Positions 7,463-15,944 of a stretch of 17,391 nt of DNA are shown here, in pieces (within the stretch, counting starts at the first letter, position 1; every line of letters starts with the position of its first letter). Origin of the DNA: F23-D06 sp002392325 (GTDB lineage: Bacteria; Bacteroidota; Bacteroidia; Bacteroidales; WCHB1-69); the NCBI GenBank assembly GCA_946624065.1, contig CAMORT010000049.1:1-17391 (forward strand), written 5' to 3'. The position numbers and the translations under genes were made by a program. Below the pieces are notes generated by a model that saw nothing but the letters and a program-made list of their open reading frames with translations, had not been told where the DNA came from and did no database searches.

Positions 7463-8044
7463 ATGATTGTATATCAGGGGTTTGAACATATTGACAAACT
7501 GGAGAATCCGGTAGTGGCCATCGGCTCGTTCGATGGTGTGCATCTCGGACACTGCCGCATATTGCGCTATTTGTGCGATACGGCCAGGCTGTGCGGCGGT
7601 CAGAGCGTGGTGGTCACCTTTGACCCGCATCCCCAGTTGCTCGTCAACCCCGATTCGGATTTCTTCGCCATCAATCCGCTGGATAAGAACCTCTCGCTGA
7701 TTGCCGAGCAGGGTGTGGATGTGGCGGTTGTGGTTCCATTTACACAGTCATTTTCGGAATTATCATACACGGAATTCATTGAGAACCATATTATTGGAAT
7801 GCTGCATGCCAAAACGCTCGTCATGGGGCCGAATCACGCGCTTGGCCACAATAGGGAAGGCGACCGCGCCAAAATCGAGGCACTGTGCCGGCAGCACCAT
7901 GTTTCCGTTGTGGATATCCCCGAGTTCATGATGAACAACGCCCAAGTTCATTCCTCCACCATCCGCAAACTGATCCAAAAGAAGGAATTCAGCAAGGTGG
8001 ACGAACTGCTTGGCTACCACTGGGAATCCAAAATTCAATATTAA
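7463..8044 (+). CDS. FAD synthetase (FMN adenylyltransferase) domain protein, RibF-like without riboflavin kinase domain
   Basis: A 193-residue nucleotidyltransferase-fold protein matching only the N-terminal half of bifunctional RibF. That half transfers AMP from ATP to FMN to make FAD. Visible motifs are GSFDGVHLGH at 21-30 (the HxGH nucleotide-binding motif), VTFDPHP at 51-57, and the family's SSTIRKLI at 164-171. The sequence stops at LLGYHWESK, where the riboflavin kinase domain would begin. Bifunctional RibF is usually near 310 residues. The usual G-Y-D-x-x-F-G-x-x-R-x-G block is altered to GPNHALGHNREG (122-133). It could be a true single-domain FAD synthetase, a truncated RibF, or an adenylyltransferase with another substrate. 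Riboflavin kinase would have to be encoded elsewhere. Confidence 0.85.
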   Translation: MIVYQGFEHIDKLENPVVAIGSFDGVHLGHCRILRYLCDTARLCGGQSVVVTFDPHPQLLVNPDSDFFAINPLDKNLSLIAEQGVDVAVVVPFTQSFSELSYTEFIENHIIGMLHAKTLVMGPNHALGHNREGDRAKIEALCRQHHVSVVDIPEFMMNNAQVHSSTIRKLIQKKEFSKVDELLGYHWESKIQY

Positions 8045-8048
8045 TGCC

Positions 8049-8080
8049 TAACATCTAACGTCTAAAGTCTAACATCTAAA
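8049..8080 (+). repeat. Heptamer tandem repeat, consensus TAAMRTC, with stops in all six frames
   Basis: Four consecutive 7-base units are present: TAACATC, TAACGTC, TAAAGTC and TAACATC, then a partial TAAA. Because the period is 7 and each unit has TAA, a stop falls in every plus-strand frame. CTA at each junction reads TAG on the minus strand, again in all three frames. It fills much of the gap between the RibF-like gene and topA. Confidence 0.8.
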
Positions 8081-8117
8081 TAATCTAAAAAAACAAAATA
8101 TCCAAACACTATCGCTT

Positions 8118-10610
8118 ATGAGTAAGAATTTGATTATTGTAGAGTCTCCTGCCAAAGCCAAAACCATTCAGAAGTTTATAGGCAAGGATTTTGATGTGGT
8201 TTCCAGCAAGGGCCACGTGCGTGATTTGCCCCAGAAAGATCTGGGCATTGACATTTCCAAGAATTTCGAACCCAAGTATGTCGTGTTGGACGACAAGAAG
8301 TCGTTGATCAGCGAGATCAAGAAGAAAGCCGATGCTGCGGATGTGGTGTGGCTCGCAACGGATGATGACCGTGAGGGCGAGGCCATTTCCTGGCACTTGA
8401 TGCAGGTGACGAAAATTGATCCGAATAAAGTGAAACGTATTGTTTTTCACGAGATTACGAAGTCTGCCATTGAGAAAGCGCTTTCCACGCCGCGCGATTT
8501 GAATGTGGACTTGGTGAATGCGCAGCAGGCGCGCCGTCTGCTGGACCGTCTGGTGGGTTTTGAGTTGTCGCCGGTGCTCTGGCGCAAGGTGAAACCGCAA
8601 CTCTCCGCCGGCCGTGTGCAGTCGGTGGCAGTCAAACTCATCGTGGAGCGCGAGCATGAGATTGAGAAGTTCAACTCCACATCCTCCTATAAGGTGGAGG
8701 GCGTCTTCCGTCCTGTGCGCGACAAGAAAGTGGAACTGAAAGCCGAATTGAACAAGCGATTCAGCGACAAGGACTCGGCTATGGAGTTTCTGAAGGATTG
8801 TCAAGCGGCTGAATTCAAGGTGGATGCGATTGAGACATCACCCGGAAAGAAGAGTCCGGCCCCGCCGTTTACCACTTCCACATTGCAGCAGGAAGCCGCC
8901 CGCAAACTGGGCTTCTCCGTGAGCAAAACCATGGTGGTTGCACAGCAGCTGTATGAATCGGGTTATATCACCTATATGCGTACCGACTCGGTGAACCTTT
9001 CCGCACTGGCTTTGGGGACAGCCAAAGATGTGATCAGCGAGATGTTTGGCGACGAGTATGTGCACATCCACAACTATGTGACCAAGACCAAAGGCGCGCA
9101 GGAAGCGCACGAGGCAATCCGTCCGACCGACCTGTCACGCCAGACTATCCCCGGCGACACATTTGCAAAGCATCTGTATGAGCTGATTTGGAAACGCACC
9201 ATCGCCTCCCAGATGAGCGATGCGAAGACGGAAAAAACGAGTATCACCATTCCCGTGTCCCGTAGAAAAGAGAAATTCATCGCTTCCGGCGAGGTGATCT
9301 TATTCCCGGGTTTCCTGAAAGTGTACACCGAATCCAAAGACGAGGAGGGTGAGGAAGTGCGCGGCATGCTGCCCTCGATGACACAGGGCGAACTGTTGGA
9401 TGCCAATGTGATTACAGCCACCCAGCGTTTCGCACAACCTCCGACACGATATACGGAGGCCAGTTTGGTGAAGAAACTCGAGGAACTCGGCATTGGCCGT
9501 CCTTCCACCTACGCCCCGACCATCACTACGATCCAGAAGCGCGGTTATGTGCAGAAAGCGAACCGCCAGGGCGGCGAACGGAATTATAACTGCCTCATAC
9601 TCAAGAATAACAACATTGCCGAAGAGACTAAGAAAGAGAAATTTGGCAACGAGAAGGATAAGATTATCCCGACCGATGTGGGTATTATCGTGAACGACTA
9701 TCTGCAGGATAATTTCACCGAAATTATGGATTACGGCTTCACCGCCGATGTGGAGAAGGAGTTTGATGACATTGCCGAAGGAAAAGAGAATTGGCAGAAT
9801 ATGATTCAGCGTTTCTATGGCGGATTCCACGATTCCGTTGACCATGCGCTGAATTATTCCACCAAAGCCAGTGGCGAGCGCCTGTTGGGCTATGATCCCA
9901 AGACCAACGCCAAGGTTTTTGCCAAACTCGGCAAGTATGGTCCTATGGTCCAGATTGGCGAGAATTACGCTGACGAGAAACCCCGTTATGCCCGTTTGCG
10001 TCCCGATCAGTTTATAGAAACCTTAACTTTGGAAGACGCGCTCGAACTCTTCAAGTTGCCGAGAACTGTGGGCTCATGGAACGATATGGATGTGGTGGTC
10101 GGAACCGGCCGCTTCGGCCCTTATATCCGCTACAACAATGCGTTTGTCTCCATCCCGAAAGATGAGGATCCTCTGACGATCACATTGGAAAGATGTGTGC
10201 AGCTGATTGAGGCCAAGCAGCAGAAAGACGCCGACCGTGCGCCGCGCTTGGTGGGCCACCTGGATGGTAAGGAGATTCTCGCCGCCGCCGGCCGCTATGG
10301 TCCCTATCTGAAGTACGACGGCAAGAATGTCACCCTCGACAAAGGCATGGATATCCATACCATCACGGAAGAGGAAGCCATTAACTTCTTGCAGAATCTT
10401 CAAAACAAGAATGTGATCCGCTCTTATTCCGAAAATCCCGATGTGAAAGTGATGAACGGCCGTTATGGCGCTTATATCACCAACGGAACCGACAACTATC
10501 GCATCCCAAAAGACATGCTGGCTGAGAATCTGACCTATCAGGATTGCCAAAACATCATCGCTAATGGTACTCCGACTTCAAAGAAACGTGTTATTAAGAA
10601 AAGATCATAA
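8118..10610 (+). CDS. topA: DNA topoisomerase I (type IA)
   Basis: Relaxes negative supercoils by cutting one DNA strand through a 5'-phosphotyrosine link. It has 830 residues. The Toprim domain starts at NLIIVESPAKAKTI (catalytic Glu9) and carries the acidic motif DDDREGE (82-88) for magnesium. The active-site tyrosine is Tyr286 in GYITYMRTDS. The C-terminal region has no cysteine zinc ribbons. It has four glycine-aromatic repeats instead: GKYGPMVQI, GRFGPYIRY, GRYGPYLKY and GRYGAYITN. A basic tail SKKRVIKKRS follows. This arrangement is known for type IA enzymes outside the enterobacterial pattern. No TAnnTTTG is seen directly upstream, so it may depend on read-through from pheT. The next gene follows after 2 bases. 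Confidence 0.97.
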   Translation: MSKNLIIVESPAKAKTIQKFIGKDFDVVSSKGHVRDLPQKDLGIDISKNFEPKYVVLDDKKSLISEIKKKADAADVVWLATDDDREGEAISWHLMQVTKIDPNKVKRIVFHEITKSAIEKALSTPRDLNVDLVNAQQARRLLDRLVGFELSPVLWRKVKPQLSAGRVQSVAVKLIVEREHEIEKFNSTSSYKVEGVFRPVRDKKVELKAELNKRFSDKDSAMEFLKDCQAAEFKVDAIETSPGKKSPAPPFTTSTLQQEAARKLGFSVSKTMVVAQQLYESGYITYMRTDSVNLSALALGTAKDVISEMFGDEYVHIHNYVTKTKGAQEAHEAIRPTDLSRQTIPGDTFAKHLYELIWKRTIASQMSDAKTEKTSITIPVSRRKEKFIASGEVILFPGFLKVYTESKDEEGEEVRGMLPSMTQGELLDANVITATQRFAQPPTRYTEASLVKKLEELGIGRPSTYAPTITTIQKRGYVQKANRQGGERNYNCLILKNNNIAEETKKEKFGNEKDKIIPTDVGIIVNDYLQDNFTEIMDYGFTADVEKEFDDIAEGKENWQNMIQRFYGGFHDSVDHALNYSTKASGERLLGYDPKTNAKVFAKLGKYGPMVQIGENYADEKPRYARLRPDQFIETLTLEDALELFKLPRTVGSWNDMDVVVGTGRFGPYIRYNNAFVSIPKDEDPLTITLERCVQLIEAKQQKDADRAPRLVGHLDGKEILAAAGRYGPYLKYDGKNVTLDKGMDIHTITEEEAINFLQNLQNKNVIRSYSENPDVKVMNGRYGAYITNGTDNYRIPKDMLAENLTYQDCQNIIANGTPTSKKRVIKKRS

Positions 10611-10612
10611 CT

Positions 10613-11788
10613 ATGGACTTGTCACTCTATTTTGACCCGGTTGACCTGCCGTCACTTGGTTTTGAAAAGGATATCACAGATGTGAATCTTCTGGCATCCT
10701 CCATCCTCATGTATAATCCTGAGGCCCCGCTGAATATTCAGGATGCGCAATTGGCGATTGTGGGCGTGCCCGAGTCACGAAACAGCTACCAGAACGCCTC
10801 TTGTTCCCTGGCCCCCGATGAGATTCGCCGCCAATTGTACCAGTTGTACCGTTGGAACAAAAATGTGCGTATCATCGATTTGGGAAATGTGAAAGTGGGA
10901 CAAACCATAGAGGATACCTATGAAGTGGTCTCTAGTATTTTAGCGTATTTGCTTGAGAATAAGGTAATTCCGATTATCCTTGGGGGTGGAAACGATTTGG
11001 CGTTCGCCAACTATCGCGCATACGAGAAACTGGAGCAGGTGGTGAACCTGGTGGCGGTGGATTCGCGTTTCGACCTCGGTAACGAGAACCAGCCGATTCG
11101 CTCTGACGCGTACCTGAACAAAATGGTGCTCCAACAACCGAACTTCCTGCTGAATTACGCCAATGTGGGTTTCCAAACCTATATGAACAGTCCGGAAACC
11201 ATCAAACTGATGGAAGATCTCTTCTTTGAGACCTACAGGGTAGGGGCGATGCGGAAGGATATTGAGGAGGTGGAGCCTATCGTGCGCAATGCGGACATGG
11301 TTTCCATCGACATCGCAGCGGTGCGCCGGCCTGACGCGCCGGGCTGCCCCCACACTTCCTCCAATGGATTCTATGGCGAGGAAATCTGCCAGATTGCCAA
11401 ATACGCTGGTTTGAGCGACAAACTCACCTCTTTCGGCATCTACGAGTATGATCCCACAATGGACTATTGCAACCAGACCTCCCAACTCATTGCCCATATC
11501 ATCTGGTATTTCGTGGAAGGGTATCTGTATCGTCAGAATGACAACCAGTTCAAACATAAACAAGACTACCGCCAGTATAGTATTGCCGTGTCGGGTGCCT
11601 TGAGCGAGCTGGTGTTCTTCTGCAGTCGTCATACGGGCCGCTGGTGGATGCTCATCCCGATGATCAACAAGGAGAAGGATATCACCCAGAATTATTACCT
11701 TCCATGCTCCAAAAGAGATTATCTGATGGCTTGTGATGACCAGATCCCTGACAGATGGTGGAAGGCATATAATAAGTTCAATCATTAA
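10613..11788 (+). CDS. Arginase/formiminoglutamase-fold protein with lost metal ligands (probable pseudoenzyme)
   Basis: A 391-residue protein with the ureohydrolase fold (arginase, agmatinase, HutG), whose enzymes hold two manganese ions with six His/Asp ligands. Here the GGGHD motif reads GGGND (Asn127 for His), DAHxD reads DSRFD at 150-154 (Arg152 for His), and SxDxD reads SIDIA at 231-235 (Ala235 for Asp). Three of the six ligands are therefore replaced. The fold motif around APG (242-244) remains. A C-terminal tail beyond the arginase fold (about 315-391) has aromatic-basic blocks GRWWML and PDRWWKAY. Hydrolysis of arginine or formiminoglutamate is unlikely; a binding or scaffold role is inference. 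The 2-base gap after topA implies co-transcription and probably coupled translation. Databases may label it formimidoylglutamase. Confidence 0.8.
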   Translation: MDLSLYFDPVDLPSLGFEKDITDVNLLASSILMYNPEAPLNIQDAQLAIVGVPESRNSYQNASCSLAPDEIRRQLYQLYRWNKNVRIIDLGNVKVGQTIEDTYEVVSSILAYLLENKVIPIILGGGNDLAFANYRAYEKLEQVVNLVAVDSRFDLGNENQPIRSDAYLNKMVLQQPNFLLNYANVGFQTYMNSPETIKLMEDLFFETYRVGAMRKDIEEVEPIVRNADMVSIDIAAVRRPDAPGCPHTSSNGFYGEEICQIAKYAGLSDKLTSFGIYEYDPTMDYCNQTSQLIAHIIWYFVEGYLYRQNDNQFKHKQDYRQYSIAVSGALSELVFFCSRHTGRWWMLIPMINKEKDITQNYYLPCSKRDYLMACDDQIPDRWWKAYNKFNH

Positions 11789-11846
11789 GATGCTTTGATA
11801 ATTATTTGATTTGTAAGTGTTTATTAATAATAAAAAAACAAAAATT

Positions 11847-12872
11847 ATGAAAAAAGGACTTTTACTCTTAGTGCTTTGCGCGATGGCCACTACTTGGGTT
11901 AATGCGCAAGTTGATGAAAAAACGGCAGCCAATGAAGCCGTCAACACCAAGGTTAAATCCGCCGAAGTGGATAGCGCCAAAAACTGGAAATTCACGGGCG
12001 TGGTCGGCCTTAATGCCGCTCAAACCGCACTCTTCAACTGGGCGGCCGGTGGTAACAACAATGTGACGGGTTTTGTGTTTGGCAATGTGACCTTGTCCTA
12101 CAAAAAAGACAAATGGACTTGGGATACCAATCTGGACACGGAACTTGGTGAGATGTTCTCCAGTGATTATCAGTATTACCGTTGGAGAAAAGCAAACGAC
12201 AAAATCAATTTGACAACTAAAGTCGGTTTCCAGATGCATCCGCAATGGTATCTCACTCTGCTGGGAAGTTTCAGATCTCAGTATGCTCCTGGTAAAGACT
12301 ACAAAAATGTGGACGCCGGTGTCTTGGATGAGAACGGCCTGTTGGTGGAACCCACTCTGATTTCCAAATGGCTGTCCCCGTCCTATACCGATTTGGCACT
12401 TGGTGTTGAATACCGTCCGAATGACATCTTCACCGTCGGTATCTATCCGATTGCCGGTCGTATGACGACATGTACCGAAGAGATTCTTCGCCAAAACTAC
12501 GGTCTTCCTATGCGTGAGGATGGCACCTACAAGAAAGTGGGTTTGAACATGGGTCTCCGTATGTATGGTGGTATCAACTATACATTAGTGAAAAACCTGA
12601 AGATCATCTCTACCATCACACTGTTTACGCCTTATACGGCCAAACTGCATGATAAGGTGAATGGTCAGCCGTTCGGCAACTTTGATGTGGACTGGGATGT
12701 GGCAATCACCTATAACTTCCTCAAGGTGTTCAGCGTCAGCTTGATGACATCCTTGAAGTATTATGACAAGGTGATGATTGACGGTCCGGCATGGCGCAAA
12801 TACTCAGAAGGTCCCCGTGCTCGTGTGCAGTTCAAGGAAGTGGTCGGCTTGGGTATCGGCTACAGTTTCTAA
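11847..12872 (+). CDS. DUF3078 family outer-membrane beta-barrel protein
   Basis: A 341-residue protein. The signal peptide (MKKGLLLLVLCAMATTWVNA, 1-20) and following Gln-Val fix the ATG at 11847 rather than the GTG at 11817, which would put charged residues ahead of it. A short charged linker follows. A series of alternating amphipathic strands then begins with the family-typical WKFTGVVGLNAAQTALFNWA and NKWAAGG-like region. It ends in VVGLGIGYSF, with the terminal Phe expected of outer-membrane barrels inserted by BamA. Function unknown. It starts 58 bases after the arginase-like gene with no clear terminator between them, so co-transcription with topA and that gene is possible. Confidence 0.8.
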   Translation: MKKGLLLLVLCAMATTWVNAQVDEKTAANEAVNTKVKSAEVDSAKNWKFTGVVGLNAAQTALFNWAAGGNNNVTGFVFGNVTLSYKKDKWTWDTNLDTELGEMFSSDYQYYRWRKANDKINLTTKVGFQMHPQWYLTLLGSFRSQYAPGKDYKNVDAGVLDENGLLVEPTLISKWLSPSYTDLALGVEYRPNDIFTVGIYPIAGRMTTCTEEILRQNYGLPMREDGTYKKVGLNMGLRMYGGINYTLVKNLKIISTITLFTPYTAKLHDKVNGQPFGNFDVDWDVAITYNFLKVFSVSLMTSLKYYDKVMIDGPAWRKYSEGPRARVQFKEVVGLGIGYSF

Positions 12873-12935
12873 TGTAGAAGTCTAAAAGAAAAAAACTATA
12901 ACAGAATATTTTATAAAATCGGACTATTCTAAAAA

Positions 12936-14333
12936 ATGAAAAGATCAAGAATAAAAGATGTACTGAAACATCCGGAAACTATTGGATTTGGCAATGATGT
13001 TTGTGTGAAAGGTTGGGTGCGCACCAAGCGTGGCAACAGCAATGTCACATTCATTGCGCTGAACGACGGTTCCATTGTCACCAACCTGCAGATTGTGGCT
13101 GAACCTGCCAAATTTGACGAGGATTTGATGAAGAAGATCACCACGGGATCCTGTATCCATGTGGAAGGCAAGTTGGTGGAATCCGCTGGCAAGGGCCAGA
13201 CCATGGAGGTGCAGGCCGAGATGATTGAGCTTTACGGCACCGCCGATCCGGAAGTCTATCCGTTGCAGAAGAAAGGCCACTCGATGGAGTTCTTGCGTGA
13301 GATCGCGCATTTGCGCCCGCGTACGAACTACTTCGGATGCGTGCTTCGTCTGCGTCATGCTATGGCATTCGCTATTCATAAATACTTCAACGACAGAGGT
13401 TTCTTCTACCTGCACACCCCGCTTATCACCGCTTCCGATGCGGAAGGCGCTGGCGAGATGTTCAATGTGACCACTTTCGACCTGAACAATGTGCCCCGCA
13501 CCAAAGACGGCCAAGTGGATTACAAGAAGGATTTCTTCGGCAAACACACCAACCTTACCGTATCCGGTCAGTTGGAAGGCGAGCTCGGTGCCCTGGCGCT
13601 AGGTAATATCTACACATTCGGCCCTACCTTCCGCGCTGAGAACAGCAACACGCCGCGCCACCTCGCCGAATTCTGGATGATTGAACCCGAAATGGCATTC
13701 TATGACATCACCGACAACATGGACTTGGCCGAGGATTTCATTAAATATCTGGTGAAATACGCCTTGGATAACAATATGGATGATCTGCAGTTCCTCAACG
13801 ATATGTTTGACAAAGGTCTGATTGAACGACTGCAGTCTGTTATCAAAGAGGAGTTTGTGCGTCTCGACTACACATCCGCTATTGATATTCTGCTCAAGGC
13901 CGACAAGAAATTTGAATATCCCGTTTCCTGGGGTATTGATTTGCAGTCCGAACATGAGCGTTATCTCGTGGAGAACCATTTCAAACGCCCGGTTATCCTG
14001 ACCAACTATCCGAAAGAGATCAAGGCGTTCTACATGAAGCAGAACGACGACGGCAAGACTGTGCGCGCCATGGATGTGCTCTTCCCAACCATCGGTGAAA
14101 TCATTGGCGGCTCCGAGCGTGAGGCCGACTACCAGAAACTGCTCAACCGTGTGCACGAATTGGGCATGACGGAGGAACAATACTGGTGGTACTTCGACAC
14201 CCGCAAATTCGGTTCCGCCCCGCACTCCGGTTTCGGTCTCGGCTTCGAGCGCCTGCTGCTCTTCGTGACGGGCATGACCAACATCCGAGATGTCATCCCA
14301 TTCCCCAGAACTCCGCAAAACGCTGAATTTTAA
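12936..14333 (+). CDS. asnS: Asparagine--tRNA ligase
   Basis: Class IIb synthetase charging tRNA-Asn in the cytosol. Its 465 residues are the standard length. The N-terminal OB-fold anticodon-binding domain (about 1-120) contains VCVKGWVRTKRGNSNVTFIA. Motif 2 is FRAENSNTPRHLAEFWMIE from residue 232, and motif 3 is GFGLGFERLLLFVTGM from residue 432, ending near IPFPRTPQNAEF. NTPRHLAEF and the motif 3 surroundings indicate AsnRS rather than AspRS. Its presence suggests direct charging of tRNA-Asn. The 63-base upstream gap is AT-rich and holds no clear TAnnTTTG. Confidence 0.96.
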   Translation: MKRSRIKDVLKHPETIGFGNDVCVKGWVRTKRGNSNVTFIALNDGSIVTNLQIVAEPAKFDEDLMKKITTGSCIHVEGKLVESAGKGQTMEVQAEMIELYGTADPEVYPLQKKGHSMEFLREIAHLRPRTNYFGCVLRLRHAMAFAIHKYFNDRGFFYLHTPLITASDAEGAGEMFNVTTFDLNNVPRTKDGQVDYKKDFFGKHTNLTVSGQLEGELGALALGNIYTFGPTFRAENSNTPRHLAEFWMIEPEMAFYDITDNMDLAEDFIKYLVKYALDNNMDDLQFLNDMFDKGLIERLQSVIKEEFVRLDYTSAIDILLKADKKFEYPVSWGIDLQSEHERYLVENHFKRPVILTNYPKEIKAFYMKQNDDGKTVRAMDVLFPTIGEIIGGSEREADYQKLLNRVHELGMTEEQYWWYFDTRKFGSAPHSGFGLGFERLLLFVTGMTNIRDVIPFPRTPQNAEF

Positions 14334-14341
14334 CAAATATC

Positions 14342-14369
14342 GTAAGGGCGAATGATTATTCGCCCTTAC
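14342..14369. repeat. 12-bp perfect palindrome with 4-base loop between asnS and rpoN
   Basis: GTAAGGGCGAAT (14342-14353) and ATTCGCCCTTAC (14358-14369) pair perfectly around GATT. No T-tract follows, so it is not a standard terminator for asnS. It resembles short dispersed palindromes with GGGCGAAT...ATTCGCCC arms known in many bacterial genomes, but only one copy is in this window. It could also act as an RNA-processing or transcript-stabilising hairpin. Confidence 0.75.
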
Positions 14370-14381
14370 ATTTCATATCGT

Positions 14382-15896
14382 ATGCCAACAAAATTAACCC
14401 AACAGCAGAAAACGGTTCAACGCCAAATTGCCACACAGCAGACCATTCGCCTGATGCAGCTGGTAGAACTTCCGTATGCCTCTTTGGAACAGGAAATCCA
14501 AAAGGAGGTGGATGAGAATCCCGCTTTGGAGTCCTATCGTGAGGATGCCGACGAACATGCGGACTCGTTTGAGAATGCGCCGACATCAGAATATGACGAG
14601 AATGGCGATCCGTTAGACTTGTCGCAAGGGCAACTGCCTGAAGAAGAGATATTTAAGGAGGATTATTATCGGGATGATGATTTGGATGATTATCCCTCTG
14701 AACGGGAGATTGAGAGCCGTATTCAACGGCTGAACGCTCCCGAATTGTCTTCCAACACCAGCGAAAGGGTAGGGGTGTTCTACAACTCATTGCAGGAGCA
14801 ATGGCAACTTCAGTTGGGCGAGATGAACATGACGGAGCGTCAGAGTGTCATTGCGCATTATCTGGCTGGAAATCTGGATGATGATGGTTATTTTACCATG
14901 GATATACAGGCGGTGGTCAACGAACTGCTCTACATGAACAACCTGTACACCACCGTTGAGGAGGTGGAGGGTGTGCTGAAGCAGTTTGTGCAGGAACTTG
15001 ACCCGCCCGGCGTAGGGGCGCGCGACCTGCGAGAATGCCTGCTGCTGCAACTTTACCGCTATGTCCCGCAAACGGAGGATGTCAAATTGGCGATCCGGGT
15101 GTTGGAGAGATGTTACGACCAGTTTGTGAAGAAGCACTATGACCGTATCTGCCAGGTGCTTTCGGTTGATGAGGAGCAACTCAAGCAAGCGCTATCCATT
15201 ATCCGCAAACTCGATCCTCGTCCGGCGGATTCCGGTTCCCCGTTGGAAAAAAACGCGGATGTTATACGGCCGGATTTCACCATTACGACAAACAATGGTG
15301 AGTTAACCCTCACGCTGAACAACCAATATGTGTCTAAAGTGCGCATCAACAAAGAATTCAGCAATGAGTACCGTTTCCTTACCAAAGAGGCCTCGGCGAA
15401 AAAACGCGCGGAAGCGGAGAAGTTTATGCGCGAGTATGTGGACAAAGGGGAACAGTTTATCAATATCTTGTCCACTCGGGAGATGCTTTTGTACAATACC
15501 ATGTATGCCATCATGCAGCACCAGAAAGCTTATTTTTTGTCGGGTGACGATGCGGATTTGAAGCCCATGATTCTGAAAACCATCGCTCAGGAGGTGAATC
15601 TGGATGTCTCTACCATTTCCCGCGTCTCCAACAGCAAGTATGTGCAAACCGACTTTGGCATTATCCCATTAAAACACCTGTTTTCAGAGGCGGTGAACGA
15701 TGAGGATGTCTCTTCCAAGGAAATCAAGCGTATCTTGAAAGATGTGATTGACGCGGAGGACAAGCAGTCGCCGCTTGCGGATGAAAAGTTGTGCGAATTG
15801 CTTAAAGAACGGGGGTATAACATTGCCCGGCGCACCGTGGCCAAGTATCGCGAGCAACTGGATATTCCGGTGGCCCGCCTTCGAAAAGAGATATAA
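14382..15896 (+). CDS. rpoN: RNA polymerase sigma-54 factor
   Basis: Directs RNA polymerase to -24/-12 promoters that need an AAA+ enhancer-binding activator. It has 504 residues from the ATG at 14382. The N-terminal glutamine-rich activator-interacting region (QQQKTVQRQIATQQTIRLMQL) leads into ENPALE. An acidic region (about 55-110) is followed by the core-binding domain (with LDPPGVGARDLRECLLLQL) and the HTH region. The RpoN box ARRTVAKYRE is at 482-491. An in-frame ATG at 14352 lies inside the palindrome and would add ten residues (MIIRPYISYR) not typical of the family, so 14382 is preferred. No activator gene is in the window. Confidence 0.95.
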   Translation: MPTKLTQQQKTVQRQIATQQTIRLMQLVELPYASLEQEIQKEVDENPALESYREDADEHADSFENAPTSEYDENGDPLDLSQGQLPEEEIFKEDYYRDDDLDDYPSEREIESRIQRLNAPELSSNTSERVGVFYNSLQEQWQLQLGEMNMTERQSVIAHYLAGNLDDDGYFTMDIQAVVNELLYMNNLYTTVEEVEGVLKQFVQELDPPGVGARDLRECLLLQLYRYVPQTEDVKLAIRVLERCYDQFVKKHYDRICQVLSVDEEQLKQALSIIRKLDPRPADSGSPLEKNADVIRPDFTITTNNGELTLTLNNQYVSKVRINKEFSNEYRFLTKEASAKKRAEAEKFMREYVDKGEQFINILSTREMLLYNTMYAIMQHQKAYFLSGDDADLKPMILKTIAQEVNLDVSTISRVSNSKYVQTDFGIIPLKHLFSEAVNDEDVSSKEIKRILKDVIDAEDKQSPLADEKLCELLKERGYNIARRTVAKYREQLDIPVARLRKEI

Positions 15897-15927
15897 AAAA
15901 AGCCGCTCATTTTGAGCGGCTTTTTTT
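15895..15927. terminator. Bidirectional Rho-independent terminator
   Basis: The 9-bp stem AGCCGCTCA (15901-15909) / TGAGCGGCT (15913-15921) has an A-run on the left and T7 on the right. It can therefore end transcripts from both sides: rpoN on the plus strand and the lipoprotein gene on the minus strand. The rpoN stop codon overlaps the left end. Confidence 0.93.
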
Positions 15928-15944
15928 ATAGGAAACAATGTTTT

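Noticed and set aside
11817..11846. GTG start ten codons upstream of the DUF3078 gene start
   Set aside because: It would place MFINNKKTKI ahead of a normal signal peptide; the ATG at 11847 gives a standard signal sequence.
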